Below are positions 1-8,243 of a DNA stretch of 11,728 nt, piece by piece. This DNA comes from Pseudomonadota bacterium. Lineage in GTDB: Bacteria > Pseudomonadota > Alphaproteobacteria > Rhizobiales > Devosiaceae. The stretch is from NCBI GenBank assembly GCA_023427545.1, contig JAEZBF010000056.1, positions 1-11,728 on the forward strand. The letters are read 5' to 3'. The position numbers were made by a program, and so were the translations under genes. The notes under the pieces were generated by a model that had not been told where the DNA came from, made no database searches, and saw only the letters and a program-made list of their open reading frames with translations. Positions within the stretch are counted from its first letter, which is position 1; the number at the start of each line of letters is the position of its first letter.

Positions 1-2
1 AT

Positions 3-746
3 GCTGCGGGCCGCAGCGTCGGCCTCGGCGAGCTCTGCCGCCGGCTGGCGCGGATCCCGGGGCTTGCGCGCATCCGCTACACGACCTCGCATCCGCGCGA
101 CATGGACGACGACCTGATCGCCGCCCATGCGGAATTGCCAGAGCTGATGCCCTATCTGCACCTGCCGGTGCAGTCGGGCTCGGACCGCATCCTCAAGGCG
201 ATGAACCGGCGCCACACGGCCGCCGATTATCTCAGGCTGATCGAGCGCATCCGTGTGGCGCGGGCCGACATCGCGCTGTCGGGCGATTTCATCGTCGGCT
301 TTCCCGGCGAGAGCGAAGAAGATTTCGAGGAGACGCTCCGGATCGTCGATGTGGTCGGCTACGCCTCGGCCTTCACGTTCAAGTATTCGCCGCGCCCCGG
401 CACGCCGGCGGCCGGACACGAGCAGCAGGTCGGGGAAACGGTAAAGATCGAGCGGCTCGCCCGGCTCAACCAGAAGATCGCCGCCAAGACCCGCGCTTTT
501 GCCGAGGCGCAGCTCGGCCGCGTCCTGCCGGTCCTGCTCGACAAGAAGGGCCGCAATCCGGGCCAGCTCGGCGGCCGCTCGCCCTACCTGCAGGCCGTGC
601 ACCTGACTGCGCCCGAGCGGCTGATCGGCACGGTGCAGCAGGTGCGCATCATCGCGGTGGGGAATAATTCGCTTTCCGGCGAGATTGTCGCCGCGGCGGA
701 ACGCAAGTCTGCTAGCGTTGTTGAGTCAGTCGCATTACCGGCCTGA
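3..746 (+). CDS. miaB: MiaB, tRNA-2-methylthio-N6-dimethylallyladenosine synthase (3' part)
   Basis: Radical-SAM methylthiotransferase that adds the 2-methylthio group to i6A37 of tRNAs reading UNN codons. The gene enters from the left edge: the frame is open from base 3, and 247 residues are visible of a family length near 440-470. The missing part holds the UPF0004 domain and the CxxxCxxC cluster motif, so the catalytic cysteines cannot be checked. What remains is the second half of the radical-SAM barrel, with YTTSHPRDMDDDL at about residues 26-38, HLPVQSGSD at 53-61 and GDFIVGFPGE at 94-103. A C-terminal TRAM RNA-binding domain follows at about 165-235. The frame runs through the methionine codon at 102, which is an internal codon and not a start. 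The ATG at bases 1-3 is out of frame. The gene ends in TGA 45 bases before phoH. Identity is secure from the motif set and from the phoH-ybeY neighbourhood. Confidence 0.95.
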   Translation, partial: AAGRSVGLGELCRRLARIPGLARIRYTTSHPRDMDDDLIAAHAELPELMPYLHLPVQSGSDRILKAMNRRHTAADYLRLIERIRVARADIALSGDFIVGFPGESEEDFEETLRIVDVVGYASAFTFKYSPRPGTPAAGHEQQVGETVKIERLARLNQKIAAKTRAFAEAQLGRVLPVLLDKKGRNPGQLGGRSPYLQAVHLTAPERLIGTVQQVRIIAVGNNSLSGEIVAAAERKSASVVESVALPA

Positions 747-791
747 TCTACCGGGCCGCACGGGAGCAGAACGCGAGCGTTGACCAGGCAT

Positions 792-1817
792 ATGACCCCC
801 GGCAGTGAAACCGCCCTTTCCTCGCGCCTCGAACTCGCCTTTGAAGACAATCGACTTGCGGCACAGCTTTATGGCGACTTCGACCAGCACCTCGCGCTGA
901 TCGAGCAGCGGCTGGGTGTGGAGGCGACCCCGCGCGGCAACCACGTCATGCTGACCGGCGCCGCGAGCGCGGTCGACCAGGCGCGCCGGGTGCTCGAATC
1001 GCTCTACGCCGCGCTCGAGGAGGGCCGGCCGGTCGATGTCGCCAATGTCGATGCGGTGATCCGCATGATCGAGACCGAGGACAGCCAGCTCACGCTCCCC
1101 ACGCTCGAAAAGAAGGGCAAGGTGCGGATGGCCCAGATCGCGACGCGCAAGGCGACGATCGTGGCCCGGACGCCGGCGCAGGACGCCTATATGCGCGCCA
1201 TGGACCGCGCCGAGCTGGTCTTCGGCATCGGGCCGGCGGGCACCGGCAAGACCTATCTCGCGGTGGCGCATGCCGCATCGCTCCTCGAGCGCGGCGACAT
1301 CAACCGCATCATCCTCTCGCGCCCGGCGGTGGAGGCCGGCGAACGCCTCGGCTTCCTGCCCGGCGACATGAAGGAGAAGGTCGACCCCTACCTTCGCCCG
1401 CTCTACGACGCGCTCTACGACATGATGCGCTCCGAACATGTCGAGCGCTGCATCACATCGGGCATCATCGAAGTCGCCCCGCTGGCCTTCATGCGCGGCC
1501 GCACGCTCTCCAATGCGGTCGTCATCCTCGACGAGGCGCAGAATACCACCTCGATGCAGATGAAGATGTTCCTCACCCGTCTGGGCGAGAACAGTAAGAT
1601 GATCGTCACCGGCGACCCGACGCAGATCGACCTGCCGCGCGGCGAGCGCTCGGGCCTGGTCGAGGCGGTTGCGCTGCTCGATGGGGTCGAGGGGGTGCAC
1701 GTCTCGCGCTTCGGCGACCGGGACGTGGTCCGGCACGCGCTGGTGGCGCGGATCGTCCGCGCCTACGAGGCCGAAGGCGTGCGCAAGGCGGCGGCCGAAG
1801 AGAGTCGGCACCGCTGA
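792..1817 (+). CDS. phoH: PhoH family ATPase
   Basis: Cytoplasmic P-loop ATPase of the PhoH/YbeZ type, a likely helicase-like partner of YbeY in RNA metabolism; its exact activity is not settled in the family. With the ATG at 792 the protein has 341 residues, typical for the group. Walker A (GPAGTGKT) lies at 147-154 and Walker B (VVILDEAQN) at 243-251, followed by the conserved TGDPTQIDLP segment at 273-282. The N-terminal ~100 residues form the KH-like region common in this family. The start is uncertain. An in-frame TTG at 780 would add four residues and has GGGAG at 762-766 upstream, 13 bases away, while the ATG at 792 has only a close AGG. I chose ATG on codon preference. The TGA stop shares bases with the proposed CTG start of ybeY, which implies translational coupling. 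The order phoH-ybeY-corC-lnt matches E. coli ybeZ-ybeY-ybeX-lnt. Confidence 0.93.
   Translation: MTPGSETALSSRLELAFEDNRLAAQLYGDFDQHLALIEQRLGVEATPRGNHVMLTGAASAVDQARRVLESLYAALEEGRPVDVANVDAVIRMIETEDSQLTLPTLEKKGKVRMAQIATRKATIVARTPAQDAYMRAMDRAELVFGIGPAGTGKTYLAVAHAASLLERGDINRIILSRPAVEAGERLGFLPGDMKEKVDPYLRPLYDALYDMMRSEHVERCITSGIIEVAPLAFMRGRTLSNAVVILDEAQNTTSMQMKMFLTRLGENSKMIVTGDPTQIDLPRGERSGLVEAVALLDGVEGVHVSRFGDRDVVRHALVARIVRAYEAEGVRKAAAEESRHR
1797..1804 (+). promoter_or_regulatory. Shine-Dalgarno-like stretch for the proposed CTG start of ybeY
   Basis: Purine run GAAGAGAG inside the last codons of phoH, nine bases before the CTG at 1814. It is not a perfect anti-16S match, but its position fits ribosome entry at 1814 rather than at the downstream GTG at 1907. 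Confidence 0.35.
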
Positions 1818-2350
1818 GCGCCGACCCGAAAATTCCGCTCGAGATCGCGTTCTCGCGCAACGACGACGGCTGGCCGGAGGGGCTGGAGCCGCTCGCCGAG
1901 ACTGCGGTGCTCGCGGCCTTGCGGCAGTCCGGCGCCAAGGTGGTGGGCGCGGCGGAGCTCAGTATCGTCCTGACGGACGATGCCGAACAGCAGGAGCTCA
2001 ATGCCGCCTGGCGGGGCATAGACAAGCCGACGAACGTGCTCTCGTTCCCGCAGATCGAACCAATGGCGCCGGTGGCGGGGCTGCTCGGGGACATCGTGCT
2101 CGCCCGCGAGACGCTGGAGCGCGAAGCCCGGGAGCAGGGTGTCAGCTTCACCGATCACTTCACCCATCTCGTGGTCCATGGATTTCTCCACATCCTTGGC
2201 TATGATCACATCGCCGATGACGAGGCTCTTGCCATGGAGAGCCTCGAGACCCAGATTCTCGCTTCTCTCGGCATCGGCGATCCCTATGCCGAAGACCCCG
2301 CCGAGCCGATCGGCACAACGAAGGACCCCTCCGCCACGCGCGGCATATGA
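1814..2350 (+). CDS. ybeY: YbeY endoribonuclease / 16S rRNA maturation factor, probable CTG start
   Basis: Zinc-dependent single-strand endoribonuclease acting in 16S rRNA 3'-end maturation and 70S quality control. The metal-binding signature HGFLHILGYDH lies at residues 122-132 (His122, His126, His132), and the conserved KPTNVLSFP is at 71-79. Read from 1814 the protein has 178 residues, within the family range. The start is the oddity. The first ATG/GTG/TTG in this frame after the phoH stop is GTG 1907, but the 31 codons upstream of it encode family-like N-terminal sequence (IPLEIAFSRNDDGWPEGLEPL) that aligns with the first strand and helix. The only plausible upstream initiator is CTG at 1814-1816, whose last two bases are in the phoH TGA (CTGA), mirroring the common ATGA overlap. 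Either CTG is used or an ATG was altered or misread. The gene overlaps corC by ATGA at its own end. Confidence 0.88.
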   Translation: MSADPKIPLEIAFSRNDDGWPEGLEPLAETAVLAALRQSGAKVVGAAELSIVLTDDAEQQELNAAWRGIDKPTNVLSFPQIEPMAPVAGLLGDIVLARETLEREAREQGVSFTDHFTHLVVHGFLHILGYDHIADDEALAMESLETQILASLGIGDPYAEDPAEPIGTTKDPSATRGI

Positions 2351-3387
2351 CAATGAGCAACGACGACAGCCGAACTGCCCAGCACTCGACCGAGAACGGC
2401 GAGCCTCCCTCTACCACCGCCCCCGCTGCGTCGCGGGGGGCCTCCTTCTGGCAGCGCCTCAAGACGCTCATGGCGCTCCGCACGGTGTCCATTCGCGACG
2501 ACCTCGAGGAAGCGCTCGAGGCCGACGGGAATGGCGAAACCTCCGATTTCACCGCTTCCGAGCGGACCATCCTGCAGAACGTCCTGAAGCTCGGCGACAA
2601 GCGCGTCGACGACGTCATGGTGCCGCGCGCCGACATCCAGGCGGTCGAGGCGAGCGAGACGCTCGGCGAACTGGTCGGCCGCTTCCGGTCCTCGGGTCAT
2701 TCGCGGCTGCCGATCTACGACGACAACCTCGACGAGATCGTCGGCTTCGTACACGTCAAGGACGCTCTGCGGCGCATCACCGAGCCGGTCCCCATCGAAG
2801 AAGGCAAGGAACAGCCTGTGCGGCTCCTTTCCAGCGCGCTGCGGACCAGGATCGGCAAGCTCGATTTCATCCGCACGGTATTGTTCGTTCCCCCCTCCAT
2901 GCCAGTGGGCGACCTGCTGCAGTCGATGCAGACGGCGCGGGTGCACATGGCGATCGTGGTCGATGAGTATGGCGGCACCGATGGCCTGGTAACCATCGAG
3001 GACCTGCTTGAGGCGGTTGTCGGCGAGATCGAGGACGAGCACGACGAGCTCGAGGCCGCCCTGGTTCGAAAGGTCGATGCCAACACTTACATCGCGAGCG
3101 CCCGGGCAGAGCTCAGCGAGGTTTTCGAGGTGGTGGGCTCCGACTTCGATCCCGGTGAGTACGCCGAGGACGTGGATACGATCGGCGGCCTGATCTTCGA
3201 CCTGGTCGGCCACGTCCCGGTCAAGGGCGAGAAGGTCACGGCGATCAAGGACTTCGAGGTCGAGGTCCTGCAGTCCGACGCCCGCTCGATCAAGCGCCTC
3301 AAGATCAAGCGCATCACCCGCCCGGCCAGGCGGAAGCGCTCGGGCAGCGCCGCCACGACGGACGAGCAGCAGACGGCGGCGGAGTAG
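2347..3387 (+). CDS. corC: CorC/HlyC family CBS-domain protein
   Basis: Soluble member of the hemolysin C/CorC family (E. coli YbeX type), associated with magnesium and cobalt homeostasis and, in some bacteria, with ribosome-related phenotypes; its molecular role is poorly defined. It has 346 residues with a disordered acidic N-terminus. CBS 1 lies at about 88-145, beginning with VDDVMVPRADI. CBS 2 lies at about 178-230 and contains the hallmark DEYGGTDGLVTIEDLLE (206-222). The C-terminal CorC_HlyC transporter-associated domain is at about 238-322. A basic, serine/threonine-rich tail ends the protein. There is no DUF21 membrane domain, so it is the cytosolic form. The ATG at 2347 overlaps the ybeY TGA (ATGA), which argues for coupled translation; a second ATG at 2353 is an alternative. 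Confidence 0.93.
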   Translation: MTMSNDDSRTAQHSTENGEPPSTTAPAASRGASFWQRLKTLMALRTVSIRDDLEEALEADGNGETSDFTASERTILQNVLKLGDKRVDDVMVPRADIQAVEASETLGELVGRFRSSGHSRLPIYDDNLDEIVGFVHVKDALRRITEPVPIEEGKEQPVRLLSSALRTRIGKLDFIRTVLFVPPSMPVGDLLQSMQTARVHMAIVVDEYGGTDGLVTIEDLLEAVVGEIEDEHDELEAALVRKVDANTYIASARAELSEVFEVVGSDFDPGEYAEDVDTIGGLIFDLVGHVPVKGEKVTAIKDFEVEVLQSDARSIKRLKIKRITRPARRKRSGSAATTDEQQTAAE

Positions 3388-3426
3388 GGGGCCAGCGCCC
3401 CTCTTGGTCACTTGCTCACCAAGGGG
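3388..3426. repeat. Two competing small hairpins after corC
   Basis: Immediately after the corC TAG, GGGGC (3388-3392) pairs with GCCCC (3397-3401) around a CAGC loop. Overlapping it, CCCC plus TTGGT (3398-3408, with a two-base TC bulge) pairs with ACCAAGGGG (3418-3426) around a nine-base loop. They share CCCC, so only one can form. Neither is followed by a T run, so I do not call an intrinsic terminator. They may stabilise the corC 3' end or act in Rho-dependent termination. Confidence 0.4.
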
Positions 3427-3532
3427 TCTGCCGAGGGTATGGTGCCTGGGGCGCTGATGCGCTCAGCAACTTGACCCGCCACCCCCATCCGGCGACCGTG
3501 CCCCGGATGGCTGATTCGCAGAGCCCCGCGCC
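3427..3532. other. Gap between corC and lnt
   Basis: Rest of the 145-bp intergenic stretch. It holds a further small dyad, GCTGA (3453-3457) and TCAGC (3463-3467), and a lone TTGACC at 3471-3476. No good -10 hexamer lies 16-18 bases downstream of it, so I do not call a promoter. No coding sequence of family type is visible. Confidence 0.4.
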
Positions 3533-5149
3533 GTGACCTGGATCGCCGAGAGCGCGATGCTCGCCTACGGCTGGCGGCGCTTCCTCATGCTGCTTGTGGC
3601 GGGCTCGGTGGCAGGCGTGTCGGTGCCGCCGCTCTTCCTGCTGCCGGCGCTGTTCATCGCTTTTCCGATCTGGATCTGGGCTCTCGATGGCGCGGAACGA
3701 CGTACCGGTCTGGGGCGCGTCTTCGGCCCTGCTTTCACCATCGGCTTTGCCTTCGGCCTGGGCTACTTCACTGTTGCCCTGCACTGGATCGGCGCCGCCT
3801 TCCTGCTCGAGGGCGGCGGCTTCGTCGCGCTGGCCCCGCTGGCGGTGATCGCGCTTGCCGCGCTCCTGGCCCTGTTCTGGGCCTTTGCGAGTGCGTTTGC
3901 CCACCTCTGCTGGTCGGACGGTCCCTGGCGAATCGTCGCCTTCGCCGGCCTGCTCACGCTCGCCGAGCTGGCGCGCGGCCACCTCTTTTCCGGCTTTCCC
4001 TTCGACCTCCTCGGCTACGCGCTGACCGCGAACGACCAGATGAGCCAGCTCGCCTCGATCGTTGGCGTCTATGGCCTCACCTTCCTCGCTGCCTTGCTGA
4101 GCGCGACCCCGGCCCTGATCTGGCCGGCGGATGGGCGCACCCTGACGCGGCGGCTGGTGCCGTTCTTCGGCACGGTGGTCGTTATTGCGGCCCAGGTTGG
4201 CTATGGCGGTTACCGGCTCGCCAATACTGCGGTGGCCGAGCGCACCGACATGAAGATGCGTCTGGTGCAGCCGGCGATCTACGAGCACGAGGACTGGTCG
4301 CGCGCCGACCCGGCTACCATCATGGACGGGCTGATCAGCCTGTCGCAGACGCAGACCGGGCCGGACAACAAGGGGCTGGCGGGTATCACACAGCTGGTCT
4401 GGCCGGAATCGGTCTTCCCGTTCTTTCTCTCCCAGTATCCACCGGCCCTCGCCCGCATCGCGCGCATGCTGCCGCCTGAGACGACCCTGCTGACGGGCGC
4501 GCCGCGCGAGAGCTGGGACAGCGTGGGTGGGACCAAGGGAGATTCGCCGGGCTTCAACTCGATCCTTGCCATCGACACGGATGGAGAGATCGTTGCGAGC
4601 TACGACAAGTCCCACCTCGTGCCCTTCGGCGAGTACCTGCCGCTGGCGGACGTCTTCCGTCTCTTCGGCATCCGCCAGCTGGTGCCCGGCACGAATGGCT
4701 GGGCGCCCGGCGATGGCCGGCGCCTGATGGCGCCGCCGGATGTGCCGGCGTTCATTGCGCTGATCTGCTACGAGGCGGTGTTCCCCGGCGACCTCGGCGC
4801 CGATCCGGCGGCTGCCCAGTTCATCCTCAACATCACCAACGACGCCTGGTTCGACGGTTCGATCGGCCCGGCGCAGCACGCGCACCATGCGCGACTGCGC
4901 TCGGTGGAAAGCGGCTTGCCGATGGTCCGCGTGGGCAACACGGGGGTTACGATGCTGGTCGACCCGCTCGGCCGCATCACCGCACGTCTTCCCGAGCAGC
5001 AGCGCGACGTGCTCGACGTCGTGCCGGCCCAAAAGCTCGACCTGACGGTGTTCGACCGGTTCGGAAACTGGCCTGCTCTGGCGGCTGCCCTGATCGCGAT
5101 TGCGGTGGGAATTGCGACCCGTACGCGCCCCGTGCGCAAACGGGCATGA
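3533..5149 (+). CDS. lnt: Apolipoprotein N-acyltransferase
   Basis: Inner-membrane enzyme that transfers an acyl chain from phospholipid to the free amino group of the lipidated N-terminal cysteine, the last step of lipoprotein maturation. At 538 residues it has the usual size. The first ~225 residues contain about seven hydrophobic membrane segments, and the nitrilase-like domain follows at about 240-500. The catalytic triad is visible: Glu292 in WPESVFPF, Lys359 in YDKSHLVPFGEY and Cys412 in ICYEAVFPG. A final hydrophobic helix at about 513-528 precedes a basic tail. The GTG at 3533 is the first start codon after an in-frame TGA at 3512; its ribosome site is weak. It is separated from corC by 145 bases, so it may be transcribed by read-through or from a weak promoter of its own. 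Confidence 0.95.
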   Translation: MTWIAESAMLAYGWRRFLMLLVAGSVAGVSVPPLFLLPALFIAFPIWIWALDGAERRTGLGRVFGPAFTIGFAFGLGYFTVALHWIGAAFLLEGGGFVALAPLAVIALAALLALFWAFASAFAHLCWSDGPWRIVAFAGLLTLAELARGHLFSGFPFDLLGYALTANDQMSQLASIVGVYGLTFLAALLSATPALIWPADGRTLTRRLVPFFGTVVVIAAQVGYGGYRLANTAVAERTDMKMRLVQPAIYEHEDWSRADPATIMDGLISLSQTQTGPDNKGLAGITQLVWPESVFPFFLSQYPPALARIARMLPPETTLLTGAPRESWDSVGGTKGDSPGFNSILAIDTDGEIVASYDKSHLVPFGEYLPLADVFRLFGIRQLVPGTNGWAPGDGRRLMAPPDVPAFIALICYEAVFPGDLGADPAAAQFILNITNDAWFDGSIGPAQHAHHARLRSVESGLPMVRVGNTGVTMLVDPLGRITARLPEQQRDVLDVVPAQKLDLTVFDRFGNWPALAAALIAIAVGIATRTRPVRKRA

Positions 5150-5174
5150 GCTTTCCCCGCAACGCTCCCTCCGC

Positions 5175-5194
5175 ATATCAAGATTTCTTTATAT
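5175..5194. promoter_or_regulatory. Candidate operator upstream of metK (9-2-9 dyad)
   Basis: Left arm ATATCAAGA (5175-5183), spacer TT, right arm TCTTTATAT (5186-5194). The arms match at eight of nine paired positions. This AT-rich dyad stands out in a GC-rich window and lies five bases upstream of a TTGACC hexamer, about 90 bases before the metK start. Its size and symmetry fit a dimeric winged-helix repressor. Methionine-cycle genes of alphaproteobacteria are known to be controlled by ArsR-family SAM/SAH-sensing regulators (SahR/SamR type), which makes that class my first guess. I have not compared it with a curated motif. Confidence 0.5.
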
Positions 5195-5199
5195 CCCGC

Positions 5200-5205
5200 T
5201 TGACC
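5200..5205 (+). promoter_or_regulatory. Possible -35 box of metK promoter
   Basis: TTGACC lies between the dyad and metK. It fits a sigma70 -35 box, but no convincing -10 hexamer lies at 16-18 bases; the region there reads GCGAAAAC. Promoter status therefore rests mainly on position. Confidence 0.25.
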
Positions 5206-5238
5206 GTACCTCGTTACCCTGCGAAAACCGCGCCGAAT

Positions 5239-5254
5239 TGCCCATTTTGGGGCA
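5239..5254 (+). repeat. Small hairpin in the metK leader
   Basis: TGCCC (5239-5243) and GGGCA (5250-5254) are perfect 5-bp arms around ATTTTG, 27 bases before the metK start. I could not match the leader to the SAM-II, SAM-V or SAM/SAH riboswitch consensus as I remember them, so I report only the hairpin. Confidence 0.3.
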
Positions 5255-5281
5255 GCTAAGCAGAAATCCGGGGGGCACCAG

Positions 5282-6538
<1,257 letters not shown>

Positions 6539-6539
6539 G

Positions 6540-7244
6540 CTGGCCAAACCTCCACCACTCACCGTTGCCGGGGAGCCGCGCGCCTTCTTTGGCCGGCGCT
6601 CCGGCAAGCGGCTGCATCGCGGGCAGGACCAGCTCTTCCGCGAAGTTCTGCCGCGGCTGGTAATCGAGCTCCCCGACGGCGAGCTCGATCCGCGCGAGCT
6701 TTTCCCCGGCGCCGAGCGCATCATGCTCGAGATCGGTTACGGCGGGGGCGAGCATCTGGCGCGGAAGGCATTGCTCCACCCCCGCACGGGCTTCATCGGC
6801 GCCGAGGTGTTCTCGGGCGGCATCGCCAAGCTCGTGCAGGCGATCGACGCCGAGGGCCTGGAGAACGTCCGGCTCTACACCGACGATGCATTGAAGCTGC
6901 TGCAGAAGCTGCCCGACGCGGTGCTCGACACCGTCTTCCTGCTCTATCCCGACCCCTGGCCGAAGAGCCGGCATCACAAGCGGCGGTTCGTTTCGCCGGC
7001 GACGCTGGACGAACTGGCGCGTGTGATCAGGCCGGGCGGCGTTTTCCAGTTTGCGACCGACATCGAGGACTACGCCAACTGGACGCTCGCCCACATCGTG
7101 CGCGAGCCGCGCTTTCGCTTCGAGGCCGGGCGGCCCGGCAGCTGGCACGAGCCGTTCCCCGGCTGGGTTCCGACCCGCTACGAGGAAAAAGCGCGCAACG
7201 AAGGCCGGCTCGTGAGCTTTTACTTCACGTTCAGGCGGACCTAG
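6540..7244 (+). CDS. trmB: TrmB, tRNA (guanine-N7)-methyltransferase, probable CTG start
   Basis: SAM-dependent enzyme that forms m7G46 in the tRNA variable loop. The SAM-binding motif MLEIGYGGGEHL is at 62-73, the family signature YPDPWPKSRHHKRRF at 136-150, and the C-terminal TRYEEKARNEGR at 212-223. The first ATG in frame (6723) lies in the SAM motif, and starting there would drop the conserved N-terminus (AFFGRRSGKRLHRGQDQLF, about residues 15-33). Upstream of 6723 the frame is open back to a TGA at 6525 and contains no ATG, GTG or TTG. CTG at 6540 gives 234 residues, the normal alphaproteobacterial length, and has TGAAGG nine bases before it. I therefore extend the gene to 6540. It begins one base after the metK stop, so the two are almost certainly co-transcribed. 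Confidence 0.87.
   Translation: MAKPPPLTVAGEPRAFFGRRSGKRLHRGQDQLFREVLPRLVIELPDGELDPRELFPGAERIMLEIGYGGGEHLARKALLHPRTGFIGAEVFSGGIAKLVQAIDAEGLENVRLYTDDALKLLQKLPDAVLDTVFLLYPDPWPKSRHHKRRFVSPATLDELARVIRPGGVFQFATDIEDYANWTLAHIVREPRFRFEAGRPGSWHEPFPGWVPTRYEEKARNEGRLVSFYFTFRRT
6663..6689. repeat. Perfect 9-bp inverted repeat inside trmB
   Basis: ATCGAGCTC (6663-6671) and GAGCTCGAT (6681-6689) are exact reverse complements around a nine-base loop that can itself add two pairs. In mRNA this is a strong stem in codons 42-50 of trmB, encoding IELPDGELD. No T run follows, so it is not an intrinsic terminator. Confidence 0.5.
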
Positions 7245-7255
7245 GGAGCGGGGGC

Positions 7256-8239
7256 ATGCGGTTCATCGTCTACGGCGTCGGCGCGATCGGCGGCACGGTT
7301 GCAGCTTCGCTGGCGCTCGCTGGCCGCGAAGTCGTCGGCATCGCGCGCGGCAGGATGCTGGAGGCGATCAGGGGCGATGGCCTGCGGCTGCGCACGCCGC
7401 TGATCGATGAGCGAGTGCGGCTGGAGGTTTGCGGCAGCCCCGCCGAGGTGAGCTGGCAGAATGACGACGTCGTGCTGTTGACGATGAAGTCTCAGGATAC
7501 CTGGGAGGCGCTGCTTGCGTTGCGCGACGCCGGCGTCGAGCGGCAGGCGATCGTTTGCGGCCAGAATGGCGTCGACAACGAGCGTATGGCGCTGCGGCTC
7601 TTTCCCCAGGTCTACGGGATGACCGTCATGGTGCCGGGCAGCTACACCACGCCCGGCGAAGTGCTCTGCCACGCCGTGCCCAAGCGCGGCATGTTCGATA
7701 TCGGCCGCTATCCCAAGGGTGCGGACGACACCGCGCGCGCCATCGCGGATGCGCTCGATGCCGCCGAGTTCAAGGCGTTCGTTCTCGAAGAGATCATGCA
7801 GAGCAAGTACGGCAAGCTGCTGGAGAACCAGGGTAACGTCGTCCGCGCTGCCCTCGGGCCCGACGCCGATCTCGGCCGCATCAACGCGATCCTCATGGCC
7901 GAGGGCGAGGCCGTATACCGCGCGGCGGGCATCGAATGGATGCCGATCGGCGCGAACGATCCGCGCCGGCCCGGCATCATGGAGATGGGCGAGATCGCGG
8001 GCGCCGAGCGGGGCGGCGATTCCTCGAGCCAGAGCCTTGCCCGCGGCACCGGATCAATCGAGACCGACTATCTCAATGGCGAGATCGTGCTGATGGGGCG
8101 CCTGCATGGCGTGCCGACGCCGGCCAATGCCTGGTTCACCCGGCTGGGCGCCCGTCTCGTTCGCGAGAAGCTCAAACCCGGCGCGATCGCGATGGCGGAA
8201 GTCGAGAGCGGGCTTCGGGCGGCCGGCGTTCAGTTCTGA
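7256..8239 (+). CDS. Ketopantoate reductase (ApbA/PanE) family protein
   Basis: NADPH-dependent 2-dehydropantoate 2-reductase family. PanE itself reduces ketopantoate to pantoate for coenzyme A, but many paralogues act on other 2-oxo acids, so I withhold the gene symbol. At 327 residues it is slightly longer than E. coli PanE. The Rossmann motif GVGAIGG lies at 7-13, MKSQDT at 77-82 and CGQNGVDN at 101-108. The likely catalytic lysine is Lys187 in YGKLLENQGN, and the C-terminal signature ETDYLNGEIVLMGRLHGVPT is at 269-288. These match the residues that bind cofactor and substrate, so an active enzyme is likely. The ATG at 7256 is preceded by GGGAG and GGGGG. It follows trmB by 11 bases and probably belongs to the metK-trmB transcript. 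It is not part of the gene order usual here. Confidence 0.88.
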   Translation: MRFIVYGVGAIGGTVAASLALAGREVVGIARGRMLEAIRGDGLRLRTPLIDERVRLEVCGSPAEVSWQNDDVVLLTMKSQDTWEALLALRDAGVERQAIVCGQNGVDNERMALRLFPQVYGMTVMVPGSYTTPGEVLCHAVPKRGMFDIGRYPKGADDTARAIADALDAAEFKAFVLEEIMQSKYGKLLENQGNVVRAALGPDADLGRINAILMAEGEAVYRAAGIEWMPIGANDPRRPGIMEMGEIAGAERGGDSSSQSLARGTGSIETDYLNGEIVLMGRLHGVPTPANAWFTRLGARLVREKLKPGAIAMAEVESGLRAAGVQF

Positions 8240-8243
8240 CGTC

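Noticed and set aside
1..3. ATG at the first base as a gene start
   Set aside because: It is out of frame with the miaB fragment, which enters from beyond the left edge.
735..1811. A 358-codon minus-strand open frame opposite phoH
   Set aside because: Shadow of phoH: compositionally biased, with no motif, while the plus strand has both Walker motifs.
2284..3411. A 375-codon minus-strand open frame opposite corC
   Set aside because: Shadow of corC with an Arg/Asp/Leu/Val-rich translation and no recognisable domain.
3471..3476. TTGACC as a promoter for lnt
   Set aside because: No -10-like hexamer lies 16-18 bases downstream; the region is GC-rich.
3416..5176. A 586-codon minus-strand open frame opposite lnt
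   Set aside because: It mirrors lnt, and its product is a charged Arg/Glu/Gly-rich string without family features. The plus strand carries the complete Lnt triad.
5146..5259. A 37-codon open frame starting in the lnt stop (ATGA) and running through the metK leader
   Set aside because: It has no clear ribosome site, no methionine run after the start as expected for a met leader peptide, and it crosses the candidate operator and promoter region. Nothing supports translation.
5150..5281. A SAM-binding riboswitch upstream of metK
   Set aside because: I looked for the SAM-II, SAM-V and SAM/SAH pseudoknot features as I remember them and found only one 5-bp hairpin. A covariance-model search would settle it.
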